A stretch of 64,000 nt of DNA, taken from the NCBI GenBank assembly GCA_002083435.1, contig LWDJ01000026.1, positions 1-64,000 on the forward strand, in the 5' to 3' direction. Source of the DNA: Proteobacteria bacterium SG_bin6. Its GTDB lineage: Bacteria > Pseudomonadota > Alphaproteobacteria > Sphingomonadales > Sphingomonadaceae. The notes beneath the pieces were generated by a model that worked only from the letters and a program-made list of their open reading frames with translations, searched no databases and had not been told where the DNA came from. Positions 1 through 8,581 of this stretch are shown here, piece by piece. Position 1 is the stretch's first letter; the number at the start of each line of letters is the position of its first letter. The position numbers and the translations under genes were made by a program.

Positions 1-24
1 TGGGTGCGGGGGCCGTCCACCCCA

Positions 25-267
25 TCACGTCACTTCCTCGATCTGGGAAAGCACCGTGCGGCGGCGTCGCTTCGGCCCCATCGGCATGTCCACAACCGAC
101 TGCCGATGCCGCCACTTCAAAACGATATTCTCGCTGATCCCGCACAGCTTCGCGAGGCTCGCGACCGAAGCTTGCGATCGCTGCAACGCACCTCGCATGC
201 CGCGCGCGGTCTTGGCGCAGCCGTGGAGTCTCGGTGCCTTAGGCGTCTTCGCTGCAACGGTGATAAC
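25..267 (-). pseudogene. IS481-type transposase N-terminal remnant
   Basis: Read leftward, this stretch encodes about 80 residues with the N-terminal helix-turn-helix pattern of IS481-family transposases. The recognisable anchors are a LHG motif, an RSQASVASLAKLCGIS segment, an LKWRHR segment and a GPKRRRRTVLS segment, where intact relatives have HGSA..., SQ.SL..LA..YGI, KWKKR and PTGPKE.RSTVLS. The frame ends at a TGA just after the point where intact proteins continue into EEEAIIVAFRRHT, and no catalytic DDE core follows before the window edge. No start codon is obvious; an in-frame stop lies at 277-279. I read it as a decayed fragment. The similarity is recalled, not computed. Confidence 0.65.
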
Positions 268-496
268 TTTCCACCATCACATGCCGGGCTAAATTACTGG
301 AGCGGGTGGCGGACTACACCGCGCGGCGTAGCGGCGAACGTAATTGGGCCGGTTCAAGTGTGCTGTATTCATGTTGTCCGCAGTGGCCAGGCAAAGCCGG
401 CGTTACCTGGTGAGCCCCTGCAATCACCGAAATCGTTGACGGAGGTGGCGATACGCGCGCCGCAAGGGGTAACTCGTTGTTCTAAAGCGAAAGACC

Positions 497-570
497 TGGA
501 TGCCCCGCGTGGATTCGAACCACGATTGACGGAGTCAGAGTCCGTAGTCTTACCTTTAGACGACGGGGCA
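497..570 (-). tRNA. tRNA-Gln (anticodon CTG)
   Basis: The minus strand folds into a complete cloverleaf. The acceptor arm is TGCCCCG paired with CGGGGCA, the anticodon stem is ACGGA/TCCGT around the loop CTCTGAC with anticodon CTG (glutamine, codon CAG), and the T arm is CGTGG/CCACG around TTCGAAT. The acceptor is followed by discriminator T and an encoded CCA at 497-499. Length is 74 nt including CCA. A good promoter lies immediately upstream at 583-611. Confidence 0.95.
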
Positions 571-582
571 ATCAGGCGCGTC

Positions 583-611
583 GCCATACGCAGGCCGCGC
601 CAGAGGGTCAA
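583..611 (-). promoter_or_regulatory. sigma70-type promoter for tRNA-Gln
   Basis: On the minus strand TTGACC (606-611) is separated by exactly 17 bases from TATGGC (583-588). The -10 box ends 12 bases before the tRNA 5' end, which fits a short leader. Seen directly in sequence; activity is inferred. Confidence 0.65.
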
Positions 612-731
612 GAGCCTGGGCGGGACCGTTTCGGGTGCGGCCCGCTTGCCCGCTTGGCGTAGCTTCGCTAGTCTCAACCTCAGGCAGCGGAGGCCGCGAG
701 GCGGGCCGCACGATAATAATGGTGAGACGGC

Positions 732-1769
732 ATGGGGGATTTGACCCAAACGCCGTTCCGACATGGCGAAAGCCATGCCAGTTCGGCTTCTTGCGAGGCG
801 CGCGCCGGGTGCGCGGACCATCGGCTATATGCGGCGCTCGATCTCGGCACCAATAACTGCCGTCTGTTGATCGCGCGACCCTCGGCGAGCGGCTTTGCGG
901 TGGTCGATGCCTTTTCGCGGATCGTGCGCCTGGGCGAGGGGCTGGCGACCACGGGCCGGCTTTCCGACGCGGCGATCGAGCGCACCATCGCCGCGCTCGG
1001 CATCTGCGCCGACAAGCTGAAGCGCCGCAACATCAGTCTTGCCCGGTCGGTCGCGACCGAGGCGTGCCGGCGCGCGACCAACGGCGCCGCGTTCATCGAC
1101 CGCGCCTATCGCGAGACGGGGATCGCGCTCGACATCATATCCGCAGAAGAGGAAGCGCGGCTCGCGGTGCTCGGCTGCCATGTGCTGATCGAGCCCGGCG
1201 ATGGCCCGGCGCTCGTGTTCGATATCGGCGGCGGATCGACCGAACTGGTGCTCGTTGAAACCCATGGCCCCGCGCCGCGCGTGCTCGATTGGCACAGCAC
1301 CCCCTGGGGGGTGGTGTCGCTCACCGAGGCGACCGGCCACGCCGACAGCCAAGCCGGGCGGCTCGCGCTTTACGAGCGGATGCGCGCGGTGGTGGAAGAG
1401 AGCATGGCGCCGTTCGCGCGCCGCCTGCCGCAGGGGCTCGCGCGACCGAGGCTCTTGGGCACCAGCGGCACCGTCACCACGCTCGCGAGCGTTCATCTGG
1501 GGCTGGAGCGCTATGATCGCTCGGCGGTCGATGGGCTGATCGTGCCGACCGCGGCTATGCGGCAGATCAGCACCGATCTCGCCGGCAAGTCGATCGCCGA
1601 ACGCGCGCTCTATCCGTGCATCGGGCATGAGCGCGCCGATCTGGTGGTGGCCGGGTGCGCGATCCTGGAGACGATCCTCGATCTGTGGCCCGCCGAGCGG
1701 CTGGGGATCGCCGATCGCGGCATTCGCGAGGGCATTTTGCGCCGGTTGATGCACGGCCGCGGCTTGTGA
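732..1769 (+). CDS. ppx: Ppx/GppA family phosphatase
   Basis: 345-residue exopolyphosphatase / guanosine pentaphosphate phosphohydrolase of the actin-like ASKHA fold. It would release phosphate from polyphosphate or convert pppGpp to ppGpp in the cytoplasm. Phosphate-binding loops are visible: DLGTNNCRLL at about 37-46, FDIGGGSTE at 163-171 and GTSGTVTTLAS at about 243-253. The C-terminal HD-like domain of long Ppx proteins is absent, as in the short alphaproteobacterial form. A GGTGAG Shine-Dalgarno-like stretch precedes the ATG. It lies 10 bases before rlmE, so the two are probably co-transcribed. Whether polyphosphate or pppGpp is the main substrate cannot be told from sequence. Confidence 0.9.
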   Translation: MGDLTQTPFRHGESHASSASCEARAGCADHRLYAALDLGTNNCRLLIARPSASGFAVVDAFSRIVRLGEGLATTGRLSDAAIERTIAALGICADKLKRRNISLARSVATEACRRATNGAAFIDRAYRETGIALDIISAEEEARLAVLGCHVLIEPGDGPALVFDIGGGSTELVLVETHGPAPRVLDWHSTPWGVVSLTEATGHADSQAGRLALYERMRAVVEESMAPFARRLPQGLARPRLLGTSGTVTTLASVHLGLERYDRSAVDGLIVPTAAMRQISTDLAGKSIAERALYPCIGHERADLVVAGCAILETILDLWPAERLGIADRGIREGILRRLMHGRGL

Positions 1770-1779
1770 AGGGCGGTTC

Positions 1780-2451
1780 GTGAGCCGGGGCGGATCGGGC
1801 GGACGGACCCGGGTACGCACCGCGCGCGGCCGTTCCCCGCAATCGACCCGCTGGCTCGAACGCCAGCTCAACGATCCTTATGTGAAGCGCGCCAAGGCCG
1901 AGGGGTTCCGCAGCCGCGCGGCGTACAAGCTTCTGGAACTGAACGAAAAATTCGCGCTGCTGGGTGGTGTTCGCCGGGTCGTCGATCTCGGCGTCGCCCC
2001 CGGCGGGTGGAGCCAGGTGGTGCGGCAAAAGGCGCCCAAGGCGGCGGTGGTCGGCATCGATTTGCTGCCGGTGGATCCGATCGACGGGGTGACGATCTTC
2101 CAGCTCGATTTCCTGAACGAGCGCGCGCCCGGACTGCTGACCGAAGCGCTTGGCGGCCCAGCGGACCTGGTGCTGTCGGACATGGCGGCGAACACGGTCG
2201 GCCATCCGCAGACCGATCATTTGCGGACGATGGCGCTGGTCGAGGCGGGCGCGATGTTCGCGGGCGAGGTGCTGGCGCCCGGCGGCGCGTTCGTCGCCAA
2301 GGTGCTCGCCGGTGGCGCCGATTCGGCGCTGGTCGCCGAACTGAAGCGCCAGTTCGCCACGGTAAAACATGCCAAGCCGCCGGCGAGCCGCAAGGACTCG
2401 TCCGAATGGTATGTGATCGCGCAGGGGTTCAAGGGGCGCGGGGAGGGGTAG
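1780..2451 (+). CDS. rlmE: 23S rRNA (uridine-2'-O)-methyltransferase RlmE
   Basis: FtsJ/RrmJ family, 223 residues. It methylates the 2'-O of the A-loop uridine of 23S rRNA (U2552 in E. coli) late in 50S assembly, using S-adenosylmethionine. The SAM-binding loop DLGVAPGGWSQV is at 69-80, and the K-D-K-E catalytic set is visible as K50, D134 (in LSDMA), K174 (in FVAKV) and E209 (in SSEWY). The N-terminus is basic and Arg-rich, as usual. Translation starts at GTG with AAGGGCGG upstream. Confidence 0.95.
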   Translation: MSRGGSGGRTRVRTARGRSPQSTRWLERQLNDPYVKRAKAEGFRSRAAYKLLELNEKFALLGGVRRVVDLGVAPGGWSQVVRQKAPKAAVVGIDLLPVDPIDGVTIFQLDFLNERAPGLLTEALGGPADLVLSDMAANTVGHPQTDHLRTMALVEAGAMFAGEVLAPGGAFVAKVLAGGADSALVAELKRQFATVKHAKPPASRKDSSEWYVIAQGFKGRGEG

Positions 2452-2476
2452 CGCCCCGAGACCCCGCGCTCGCGCG

Positions 2477-4468
2477 CTACCGCAGATCGGGCGGCGTTGC
2501 TTCGTCCTTCAGCCGCGCGACCAGCGTGTCGAGGCTTAGCACCTCCTGCCGTTCCTGCCCCAGCATGCGCAACGCCACGGTGCCCTCCTCCGCCTCGCGC
2601 TTGCCGACCACGAGCAGCGCCGGAACCTTGGCGAGCGAGTGTTCGCGCACCTTGTAGTTGATCTTCTCGTTGCGCAGATCGGTTTCGACCCGCAGCCCCG
2701 CCGCCGCGAGCGCCGCCGCGACTTGCCGTGCATAGTCATCGGCTTCGGAAACGATCGTCGCGACCACCGCTTGCACCGGCGCGAGCCAGGTCGGGAACTT
2801 GCCGGCATATTCCTCGATCAAGATACCCATGAAGCGTTCATAGGTGCCGAAGATCGCGCGGTGGAGCATCACCGGGCGGTGGCGCGCGCCATCTTCGCCG
2901 ACATAGCTCGCATCGAGCCGTTCGGGCAGGACGCGATCGGCCTGCAGCGTGCCAACCTGCCAGGTGCGGCCGATCGCATCGGTCAAATGCCATTCGAGCT
3001 TGGGGGCATAAAAGGCGCCTTCGCCGGGCAGCTCCTCCCAGCCATAGTCCTCGGTGGCGAGGCCCGCTTTCACCACGGCGTCGCGCAACTCGCCCTCGGC
3101 CTTGTCCCAATCGGCGTCGGAACCGAAGCGCTTTTCGGGGCGCAAGGCCAGTTTGACCGAATATTTGAATCCGAAATCGCCATAGATGCGGTCGATCAAC
3201 TGGCAGAACGCCCGCACTTCATCGACGACCTGATCGTCGCGGCAGAAGATATGCGCGTCGTCCTGCGTGAACTGCCGCACCCGCATGATGCCGTGCAAAG
3301 CGCCATGCGCTTCGTTGCGATGGCAGCACCCATTTTCGTAAAAACGCAGCGGCAGATCGCGATAGCTTTTGATGCCTTGACGGAACACCATGATGTGCGC
3401 CGGGCAATTCATCGGCTTCAACGCCATCCAATCCGCGTCGGCCGCCACCTTGGGCGCGGTGCCTTCGCCGTCGGGCACAATGTCGGGAACGGCGAACATG
3501 TTCTCGGCATATTTGCCCCAATGGCCCGATCGTTCCCATTGGCGGACGTCCATCAACTGCGGCGTCTTGATCTCCTGATAGCCCGCGCCCTTGATCGCCC
3601 GGCGCATATAATCCTCAAGCGCGCGGTAGATGGCATAGCCCTTGGGATGCCAAAAGACCGAACCCTGCGCCTCGGCCTGCAGATGGAACAGGTCCATTTC
3701 CTGCCCCAGCTTGCGGTGATCGCGCTTGGCGGCTTCCTCCAGCCGGGTCAGATGCGCGTCGAGCTGCTTCTTGTTGAGCCAGCCGGTGCCGTAGATGCGG
3801 CTGAGCATCGCGTTGTTCTGGTCGCCGCGCCAGTAAGCGCCCGAGACGCGCGTCAGCTTGAACGCCTGCGCGTCGAGCTTGCCGGTGGAAGCGAGGTGCG
3901 GCCCGCGGCACATGTCGAGCCAGTCCTCGCCCGACCAATAGACCGTCAGCTCCTCGCCCTCGGGCAGTTCGGCGGCCCATTCGGCCTTGAACGTCTCGCC
4001 CTGCTGGCGCCAGCGGCTGATCAGCTGTTCGCGCGGCCAAACCTCGCGGCGCAGCGGCTTGTCGGCGCGGATGATGGCGCGCATCGCCTCCTCGATCGCC
4101 GGCAGATCCTCCTCGGTGAAGGGCCGGTCTTTGGGGGCGAAATCATAGTAGAAGCCGTCGTCGGTCGAGGGGCCGAAGGTGATCTGCGTGCCCGGAAACA
4201 GCTGCTGCACCGCTTCCGCCAGCACATGCGCATAATCGTGGCGCGCGAGTTCGAGCGCGTCGGCCTCGTCCTTCGCGGTCACCAGCGCGAGCTGGGCGTC
4301 GGCTTCGAGCGGGCGGTTGATATCGCGCAGCTCGCCATCGACCCGCGCCGCGATCGCTGCCTTGGCGAGGCCGGGTCCGATCGCCGCCGCGATCTCCGCC
4401 GGGGTGGTGCCGCGCGCGACTTCGCGAACGGCGCCATCGGGGAGCGTGATACGAACGGGGGCGGACAT
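2477..4468 (-). CDS. thrS: Threonyl-tRNA synthetase
   Basis: Class II aminoacyl-tRNA synthetase, 663 residues. Order: N-terminal TGS domain (from VRITLPDG), the editing domain with HDYAHVLAEA, the class II catalytic core with a MNCPAH zinc-site/active-site segment and the CCHRNEAHGALHGIMRVR motif 2 region, then the C-terminal HGTP anticodon-binding domain. I start at ATG 4468 because AAGGTGAAG sits just upstream; a GTG three codons earlier overlaps that ribosome-binding site. It converges on rlmE with a 25-base gap. Here thrS is not adjacent to infC, unlike the enteric thrS-infC-rpmI-rplT order. Confidence 0.97.
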   Translation of the reverse strand: MSAPVRITLPDGAVREVARGTTPAEIAAAIGPGLAKAAIAARVDGELRDINRPLEADAQLALVTAKDEADALELARHDYAHVLAEAVQQLFPGTQITFGPSTDDGFYYDFAPKDRPFTEEDLPAIEEAMRAIIRADKPLRREVWPREQLISRWRQQGETFKAEWAAELPEGEELTVYWSGEDWLDMCRGPHLASTGKLDAQAFKLTRVSGAYWRGDQNNAMLSRIYGTGWLNKKQLDAHLTRLEEAAKRDHRKLGQEMDLFHLQAEAQGSVFWHPKGYAIYRALEDYMRRAIKGAGYQEIKTPQLMDVRQWERSGHWGKYAENMFAVPDIVPDGEGTAPKVAADADWMALKPMNCPAHIMVFRQGIKSYRDLPLRFYENGCCHRNEAHGALHGIMRVRQFTQDDAHIFCRDDQVVDEVRAFCQLIDRIYGDFGFKYSVKLALRPEKRFGSDADWDKAEGELRDAVVKAGLATEDYGWEELPGEGAFYAPKLEWHLTDAIGRTWQVGTLQADRVLPERLDASYVGEDGARHRPVMLHRAIFGTYERFMGILIEEYAGKFPTWLAPVQAVVATIVSEADDYARQVAAALAAAGLRVETDLRNEKINYKVREHSLAKVPALLVVGKREAEEGTVALRMLGQERQEVLSLDTLVARLKDEATPPDLR

Positions 4469-4601
4469 GGACTTCACCTTCAGTTGAATTCGCCCCGCTT
4501 ACGCTGCGCCGCCGCACCGAGGCAAGCCACGCCTGCTTGCCGCGCGGCCGCAAATGGTTAGGCTCGCGAAGCCCCGACTCTCGTCGTTTAGGAGTGCTGC
4601 G

Positions 4602-5450
4602 ATGCTGCTGACCCGCCCCGAAGGCACCGAACCCGCCGATCTCCACCTCACCCGCCGCGCCGCGGTGGGCTCGTTGTTCTTCGCGGGCTATGCGGTCGCC
4701 GCGCTCGCCGCCGAGGCGCAGCCGATCGCCACCCCCGCCGATGGCCTGATCATCGAGGAAGCGCTGATCCCCAACGGCGCCGACAAGCCGCTGCCCGCCT
4801 ATGTCGCGCGCCCCGCCAAGGCCGGGCGGCACCCGGTGGTGATCGTCGTCAACGAGATTTTCGGCGTGCATGACTATATCAAGGACATCTGCCGCCGCTT
4901 CGCCAAGCTCGGCTATGTCGCGGTGGCGCCGGAGTTCTTCTACCGCTCGGGCGTCAATTTGCCCGCGCTCACCGATTTCAAGGAAATCATCAAGGTCGTC
5001 AGCCAGGCGAGCGTCGATCAGGTCGATGGCGACGTGAAGGCGACCTCGGCTTGGATCAAGGCACAGAAATTCGCGAACGGCGCGAAGATCGGCATCACCG
5101 GCTTCTGCTGGGGCGGCGCGGTGGTGTGGCGCGCGGCGATGGTCGATCCGGACATCAAGGCCGGCGTCGCCTGGTATGGCCAGCTGAAGCCGCTGATCGC
5201 GCGCGCGGGCGAGCTGAAGGCGCCGGTGCTGGGGCTCTATGGCGGCAAGGACACGGGCATCCCGCCCGCCGATGTCGAGGCGATGCAGGCCGCGCTGAAG
5301 GCGGCGGGGAAGACCGGCTCGTCGATCCAGCTCTATCCGGACGCGCCGCATGGCTTCCACGCGGATTACCGCGCGAGCTATGTGAAGGCCGATGCCGAGG
5401 ATGGCTGGCGCCGGCTGCTCGCCCACTTCAAGGCGAACGGCGTCGCCTAG
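4602..5450 (+). CDS. Exported dienelactone hydrolase family protein
   Basis: Alpha/beta hydrolase of the dienelactone hydrolase family, 282 residues from ATG 4602, chosen because GGAG lies nine bases upstream. The N-terminus carries twin arginines at 18-19 (LTRRAAVG) followed by a hydrophobic stretch ending in AAEA, which looks like a Tat signal. The Cys-Asp-His triad typical of DLH enzymes is visible: C169 in GFCWGG, D217 in GGKDTG and H250 in PHGFH. Natural substrate unknown; many members are generic carboxymethylenebutenolidase-like esterases. A longer in-frame reading from 4554 lacks a ribosome-binding site. Confidence 0.85.
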   Translation: MLLTRPEGTEPADLHLTRRAAVGSLFFAGYAVAALAAEAQPIATPADGLIIEEALIPNGADKPLPAYVARPAKAGRHPVVIVVNEIFGVHDYIKDICRRFAKLGYVAVAPEFFYRSGVNLPALTDFKEIIKVVSQASVDQVDGDVKATSAWIKAQKFANGAKIGITGFCWGGAVVWRAAMVDPDIKAGVAWYGQLKPLIARAGELKAPVLGLYGGKDTGIPPADVEAMQAALKAAGKTGSSIQLYPDAPHGFHADYRASYVKADAEDGWRRLLAHFKANGVA

Positions 5451-5468
5451 CGGCGCGGGCGCCGCCGC

Positions 5469-5867
5469 TCAGCCCGGCTGGCCCTCGACCCGCGCGACCA
5501 GCGCGCGCACCTTGCCAAAATGCGAGCGGAACGCGGCGTTGTAGAGCCGGGCGGTGCGCGCGAAATGGTTGGGATCGGGCGCCTCGGCGGCGGTCTTGCG
5601 GACGCTGCCGTGCAGCTGCCCGCGCAGGGCGCTGCATTCGCGCCGCAATGCCTCGGCGGTGTCACGCACTTCGGGATCGGGGTGCGTGGCATAGCGATCG
5701 AAGAACTCGCGCTGCACGTGCAGCTGATAGGCGCCCACCATCAGCCCGGCTTCGAGCGCGCGCTTGGCCAGCTCGGCGCCGGTCGGCAGCGGACCGTTGA
5801 TCAGCGCCTCGCCGGCGCTGATCGCCGCCTCGATCCGGTTGATCCTGTCTTCCAAAGCGCGCAACAT
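5469..5867 (-). CDS. Hypothetical alpha-helical protein
   Basis: 132 residues from an ATG at 5867 (MLRALEDRINR...). I do not recognise the family. The sequence is almost entirely helix-forming, rich in Ala, Arg, Leu and Glu, with a QREFFDRYATHPDP segment and a C-terminal FARTARLYNAAFRSH segment. No signal peptide, cysteine pair or membrane segment is apparent. It lies 37 bases downstream of the LD-carboxypeptidase on the same strand, so it may share its transcript, and converges on the dienelactone hydrolase. Confidence 0.6.
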   Translation of the reverse strand: MLRALEDRINRIEAAISAGEALINGPLPTGAELAKRALEAGLMVGAYQLHVQREFFDRYATHPDPEVRDTAEALRRECSALRGQLHGSVRKTAAEAPDPNHFARTARLYNAAFRSHFGKVRALVARVEGQPG

Positions 5868-5904
5868 CGCCAATCCCTTCGCGCCCGGCACTAAAGGCAA
5901 AAGC

Positions 5905-6738
5905 TTAGCGAATAGCTGCCAAGCCAAAGGGCACGAGCTTGTTGTCGGCATCATGGCCGATATCGGCCTGCCCGGCATAAGGCACGCCCAGCTCGGCGCA
6001 CCAGCGCGCGACCATCGCCGCGAGCGGTTCGCCCCAGGGCGGATCGTTGGGGACGATGTCGGTCACCCGCCCCAGCCGCACGCTGGCGATTCCCCGCAGC
6101 GCCGCCATATGGGCGAGCTGGAACAGCATCCGATCGACGCGGTAGAGCGGCTCGCTCACTTCCTCGATCAGCAGCTCATGGCCGGTGAGATCGGGCAGCC
6201 AGCGCGTGCCCGCGAGCGACGCCAGGATGGTGAGGTTGAACGCCGCCGCCGGTCGCGCGCCCAGGCCAGGCTCGAGCGCGTCCCCGTCGCCCCCCGCCAG
6301 CCAGCCGAGCGTGCGCCGCACCGCGCGCACGCCATCGGCCCGCGCCAGATCGCCCGGCATCGGCGCATGGACCGGCCGCCCGATCCCGCGGGCATAAAGC
6401 GCGCCGAGCAGAAAGCCTGCGTCGGAATAGCCGAGATAGGTCTTGCCCATCGCCGCCGGGCCGAGGGCGTCGATCACTTGGGCGAGCAGCCGGTTCGATC
6501 CATAGCCGCCGCGCGCGAACCAGATCGCGTCGATCGCGGGATCGTTCGCCACCTCGATCAGCGCCGCCGCCCGCGCCGCGTCGGGGCCGGCGAAATGGCC
6601 GTCGCTCAGGAAGCATTGCGGGTGGATATGCAGCGCTAAGCTGGGAAAACCGGCGGCGATCGCGCTGATGCCTTCCGCCAGCGCCGGGGTGAGCGGACGG
6701 GCGGGGGCGACGATGGCGATGTGCAAGCGGCTGGCCAC
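5905..6738 (-). CDS. ldcA: LD-carboxypeptidase (S66 family)
   Basis: 277 residues from GTG 6738. Serine peptidase S66 removes the terminal D-Ala from murein tetrapeptides during cell-wall recycling. Visible motifs: ARGGYGSNRLL at about 75-85; the nucleophile elbow GYSD with Ser105; a conserved acidic stretch IEEVSEPLYRVDRM near 191-204 that should supply the catalytic Glu; and the C-terminal His at about 262 in IGHDADNKLVPFG. Length and motif order fit the family. Its 5' end faces the Mur-ligase gene 75 bases away, matching its role of producing the tripeptide such ligases can reuse. Confidence 0.88.
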   Translation of the reverse strand: MASRLHIAIVAPARPLTPALAEGISAIAAGFPSLALHIHPQCFLSDGHFAGPDAARAAALIEVANDPAIDAIWFARGGYGSNRLLAQVIDALGPAAMGKTYLGYSDAGFLLGALYARGIGRPVHAPMPGDLARADGVRAVRRTLGWLAGGDGDALEPGLGARPAAAFNLTILASLAGTRWLPDLTGHELLIEEVSEPLYRVDRMLFQLAHMAALRGIASVRLGRVTDIVPNDPPWGEPLAAMVARWCAELGVPYAGQADIGHDADNKLVPFGLAAIR

Positions 6739-6813
6739 GCCTATCGCTAACCCCGTCGCGACCGCGCTGCCAAGTGCTTGCCGCCGCGCGCGCCGGCGAT
6801 TAGCGCGGCGGGC

Positions 6814-8205
6814 ATGGACTATTTCTTCGTCGGCATTGGCGGTTCGGGGATGATGCCGCTCGCGATGATCCTCGCGGGGCAGGGGGCGACCGTCGCCGGA
6901 TCGGATCGCGGGCTCGATCAGGGGCGCGTGCCGGCGAAGTTCGCCGCGCTCGAAGCGCTCGGCATCGCGCTGTTCCCGCAGGACGGCAGCGGCATCACCA
7001 GCAACCGGCAGATCGTCGTCGCCTCGGCGGCGGTCGAGGAGACGGTGGCGGACATCGTTCAGGCGAACGCGCTCGGCTGCCGGCGGATGACGCGGGCCGA
7101 GCTCAACGCCAGGCTGTTCAACCGCGCGCAAACCGCGATCGGCGTCGCCGGCACCAGCGGCAAGTCGACCGTGACCGGCATGATCGGCTGGCTGCTCCAC
7201 GCGCTCGACCGCGAGCCGACGGTGATGAACGGCGCGGTGATGAAGAATTTCGCACGGCCCGAGGCGCCCTTCGCCTCCGCCCTGGTCGGCGAGCCGGGGT
7301 TGTATGTGAGCGAGGTCGACGAGAGCGACGGCTCGATCGCGCTCTACGCGCCCAAGATCGCGGTGCTCAACAATGTCAGCCTCGATCACAAATCGATCGA
7401 GGAGCTGCGCGCGCTGTTCGGCGCCTTCGCCGCCAAGGCGGAAACGGCGGTGGTGAATGTCGGCGATGCCGAAGCGGCTGCGATCGCGGCGGGGCTGAAG
7501 CGCGAGCGACTCTATGCGGTCGCGGTGGAGGGGGAGGCCGATCTGGTCGCGACCAATCTGGTTCCCGAGCCGTTCGCAATCACCTTCGATCTCGCCGAGC
7601 GTGGCGGCGCGGCGCGGCGGGTGCGGCTGCGGGTGCCGGGGCGGCACAATGTCGCCAACGCGCTCGCGGCGATCGGCGCGGCGCGCGCGCTCGGCATCGC
7701 TCTGGCGGAGGCGGCGGAGGCGATCGCGGGCTTCGCCGGCCTGAAGCGCCGGTTCGAGTGCGTGGGCGCGGCGGCGGGCGTCACCGTGATCGACGATTTC
7801 GCGCACAATCCCGACAAGCTGAGCGCGACGCTCGACACGCTGCGCGCGAGCCCCGGGCGCCTGCTGCTGCTGTTCCAGCCGCACGGCTTTGGCCCGCTGA
7901 AAGTGATGCGGCGCGAGCTGGTGAGCGCCTTCGCCGCGCGGCTATCGCCCGAGGATCGGCTGATCCTGTGCGATCCCGCCTATTTCGGCGGCACCGTGAC
8001 GCGCGAGGTGACGAGCGCCGACATCGTCGCCGATCTGCGGGCAAGCGGTGCCCCCGCGCGCCACATCGCCGATCGCGGCGCGGCGGCGGGCGCACTGCTC
8101 GCCGAGGCAGGCGCGGGCGACCGGATCGTGGTGATGGGCGCGCGCGACGACAGCCTGAGCCTGCTCGCCACCGACCTGCTGGCGCAACTCGCCGCGCGGG
8201 GTTAG
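6814..8205 (+). CDS. Mur ligase family protein (MurC/Mpl-like)
   Basis: 463 residues from ATG 6814. N-terminal Rossmann domain starts FFVGIGGSGMMPLAM, the ATP-binding P-loop is GTSGKST at 113-119, an EVDESDGS segment follows at about 167-174, and the C-terminal Mur domain contains VIDDFAHNPDKL. The N-terminal GIGGSGM and EVDESDGS signatures are those of MurC and Mpl, which act on UDP-MurNAc. The neighbouring divergent LD-carboxypeptidase favours a recycling role: Mpl attaches recovered L-Ala-D-Glu-mDAP to UDP-MurNAc. The P-loop reads GTSGKST rather than the usual GTHGKTTT. Assignment as Mpl rather than a second MurC is inferred. Confidence 0.8.
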   Translation: MDYFFVGIGGSGMMPLAMILAGQGATVAGSDRGLDQGRVPAKFAALEALGIALFPQDGSGITSNRQIVVASAAVEETVADIVQANALGCRRMTRAELNARLFNRAQTAIGVAGTSGKSTVTGMIGWLLHALDREPTVMNGAVMKNFARPEAPFASALVGEPGLYVSEVDESDGSIALYAPKIAVLNNVSLDHKSIEELRALFGAFAAKAETAVVNVGDAEAAAIAAGLKRERLYAVAVEGEADLVATNLVPEPFAITFDLAERGGAARRVRLRVPGRHNVANALAAIGAARALGIALAEAAEAIAGFAGLKRRFECVGAAAGVTVIDDFAHNPDKLSATLDTLRASPGRLLLLFQPHGFGPLKVMRRELVSAFAARLSPEDRLILCDPAYFGGTVTREVTSADIVADLRASGAPARHIADRGAAAGALLAEAGAGDRIVVMGARDDSLSLLATDLLAQLAARG

Positions 8206-8231
8206 CATCGCCGCTTCAACCGGAGATCATC

Positions 8232-8471
8232 ATGCTGCGCCTGTTCACTGCCCATCCCGCCTCGGTCGGCGAGAGCTATGCCGAACATTTCGCCGTCGCC
8301 TCGCGCTTTGGGGTGACGATGATCTGGGGCGGGGCGCGGTGCTGCGTCCATGCGCTGCTGCCGTTTATGTGGAAAAGCGCGGGGAGCGATACCATCGCCG
8401 CGCTCAATACGACGCTGGTCGAGAAGCGGCGCGCGCAGGCGCAGCTGGTGACGGTTGATTATGTGATCTGA
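8232..8471 (+). CDS. DUF6356 family small protein
   Basis: 79-residue protein, MLRLFTAHPASVGESYAEH..., typical of a small family common in sphingomonads that I recall as DUF6356. Relatives have a HP.S.GE.Y..H N-terminus and a hydrophobic middle (here TMIWGGARCCVHALLPFMW), which could insert in the membrane. Function unknown. GGAG precedes the ATG by six bases. It sits 26 bases after the Mur-ligase gene and may be co-transcribed with it. Confidence 0.75.
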   Translation: MLRLFTAHPASVGESYAEHFAVASRFGVTMIWGGARCCVHALLPFMWKSAGSDTIAALNTTLVEKRRAQAQLVTVDYVI

Positions 8472-8521
8472 AGGCGCGGCGATCCGCCCGCGCCGAGGGA
8501 CAATCGCCCACGCGATTGACT

Positions 8522-8550
8522 TTGCCAAGAACGTCGCGCGCGACTATATT
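8522..8550 (+). promoter_or_regulatory. sigma70-type promoter for infC
   Basis: TTGCCA (8522-8527), a 17-base spacer, then TATATT (8545-8550). This predicts a transcript starting near 8557 with a leader of about 25 bases, ending in AGGAG at 8569-8573. A TTGACT at 8516-8521 is less well spaced. Confidence 0.6.
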
Positions 8551-8581
8551 GCACGATTATCCCATAACAGGAGCCATACCT

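Noticed and set aside
4..744. A 246-codon rightward open frame at the left edge
   Set aside because: It runs across the tRNA-Gln gene and the transposase remnant in antisense, so it is not a protein gene.
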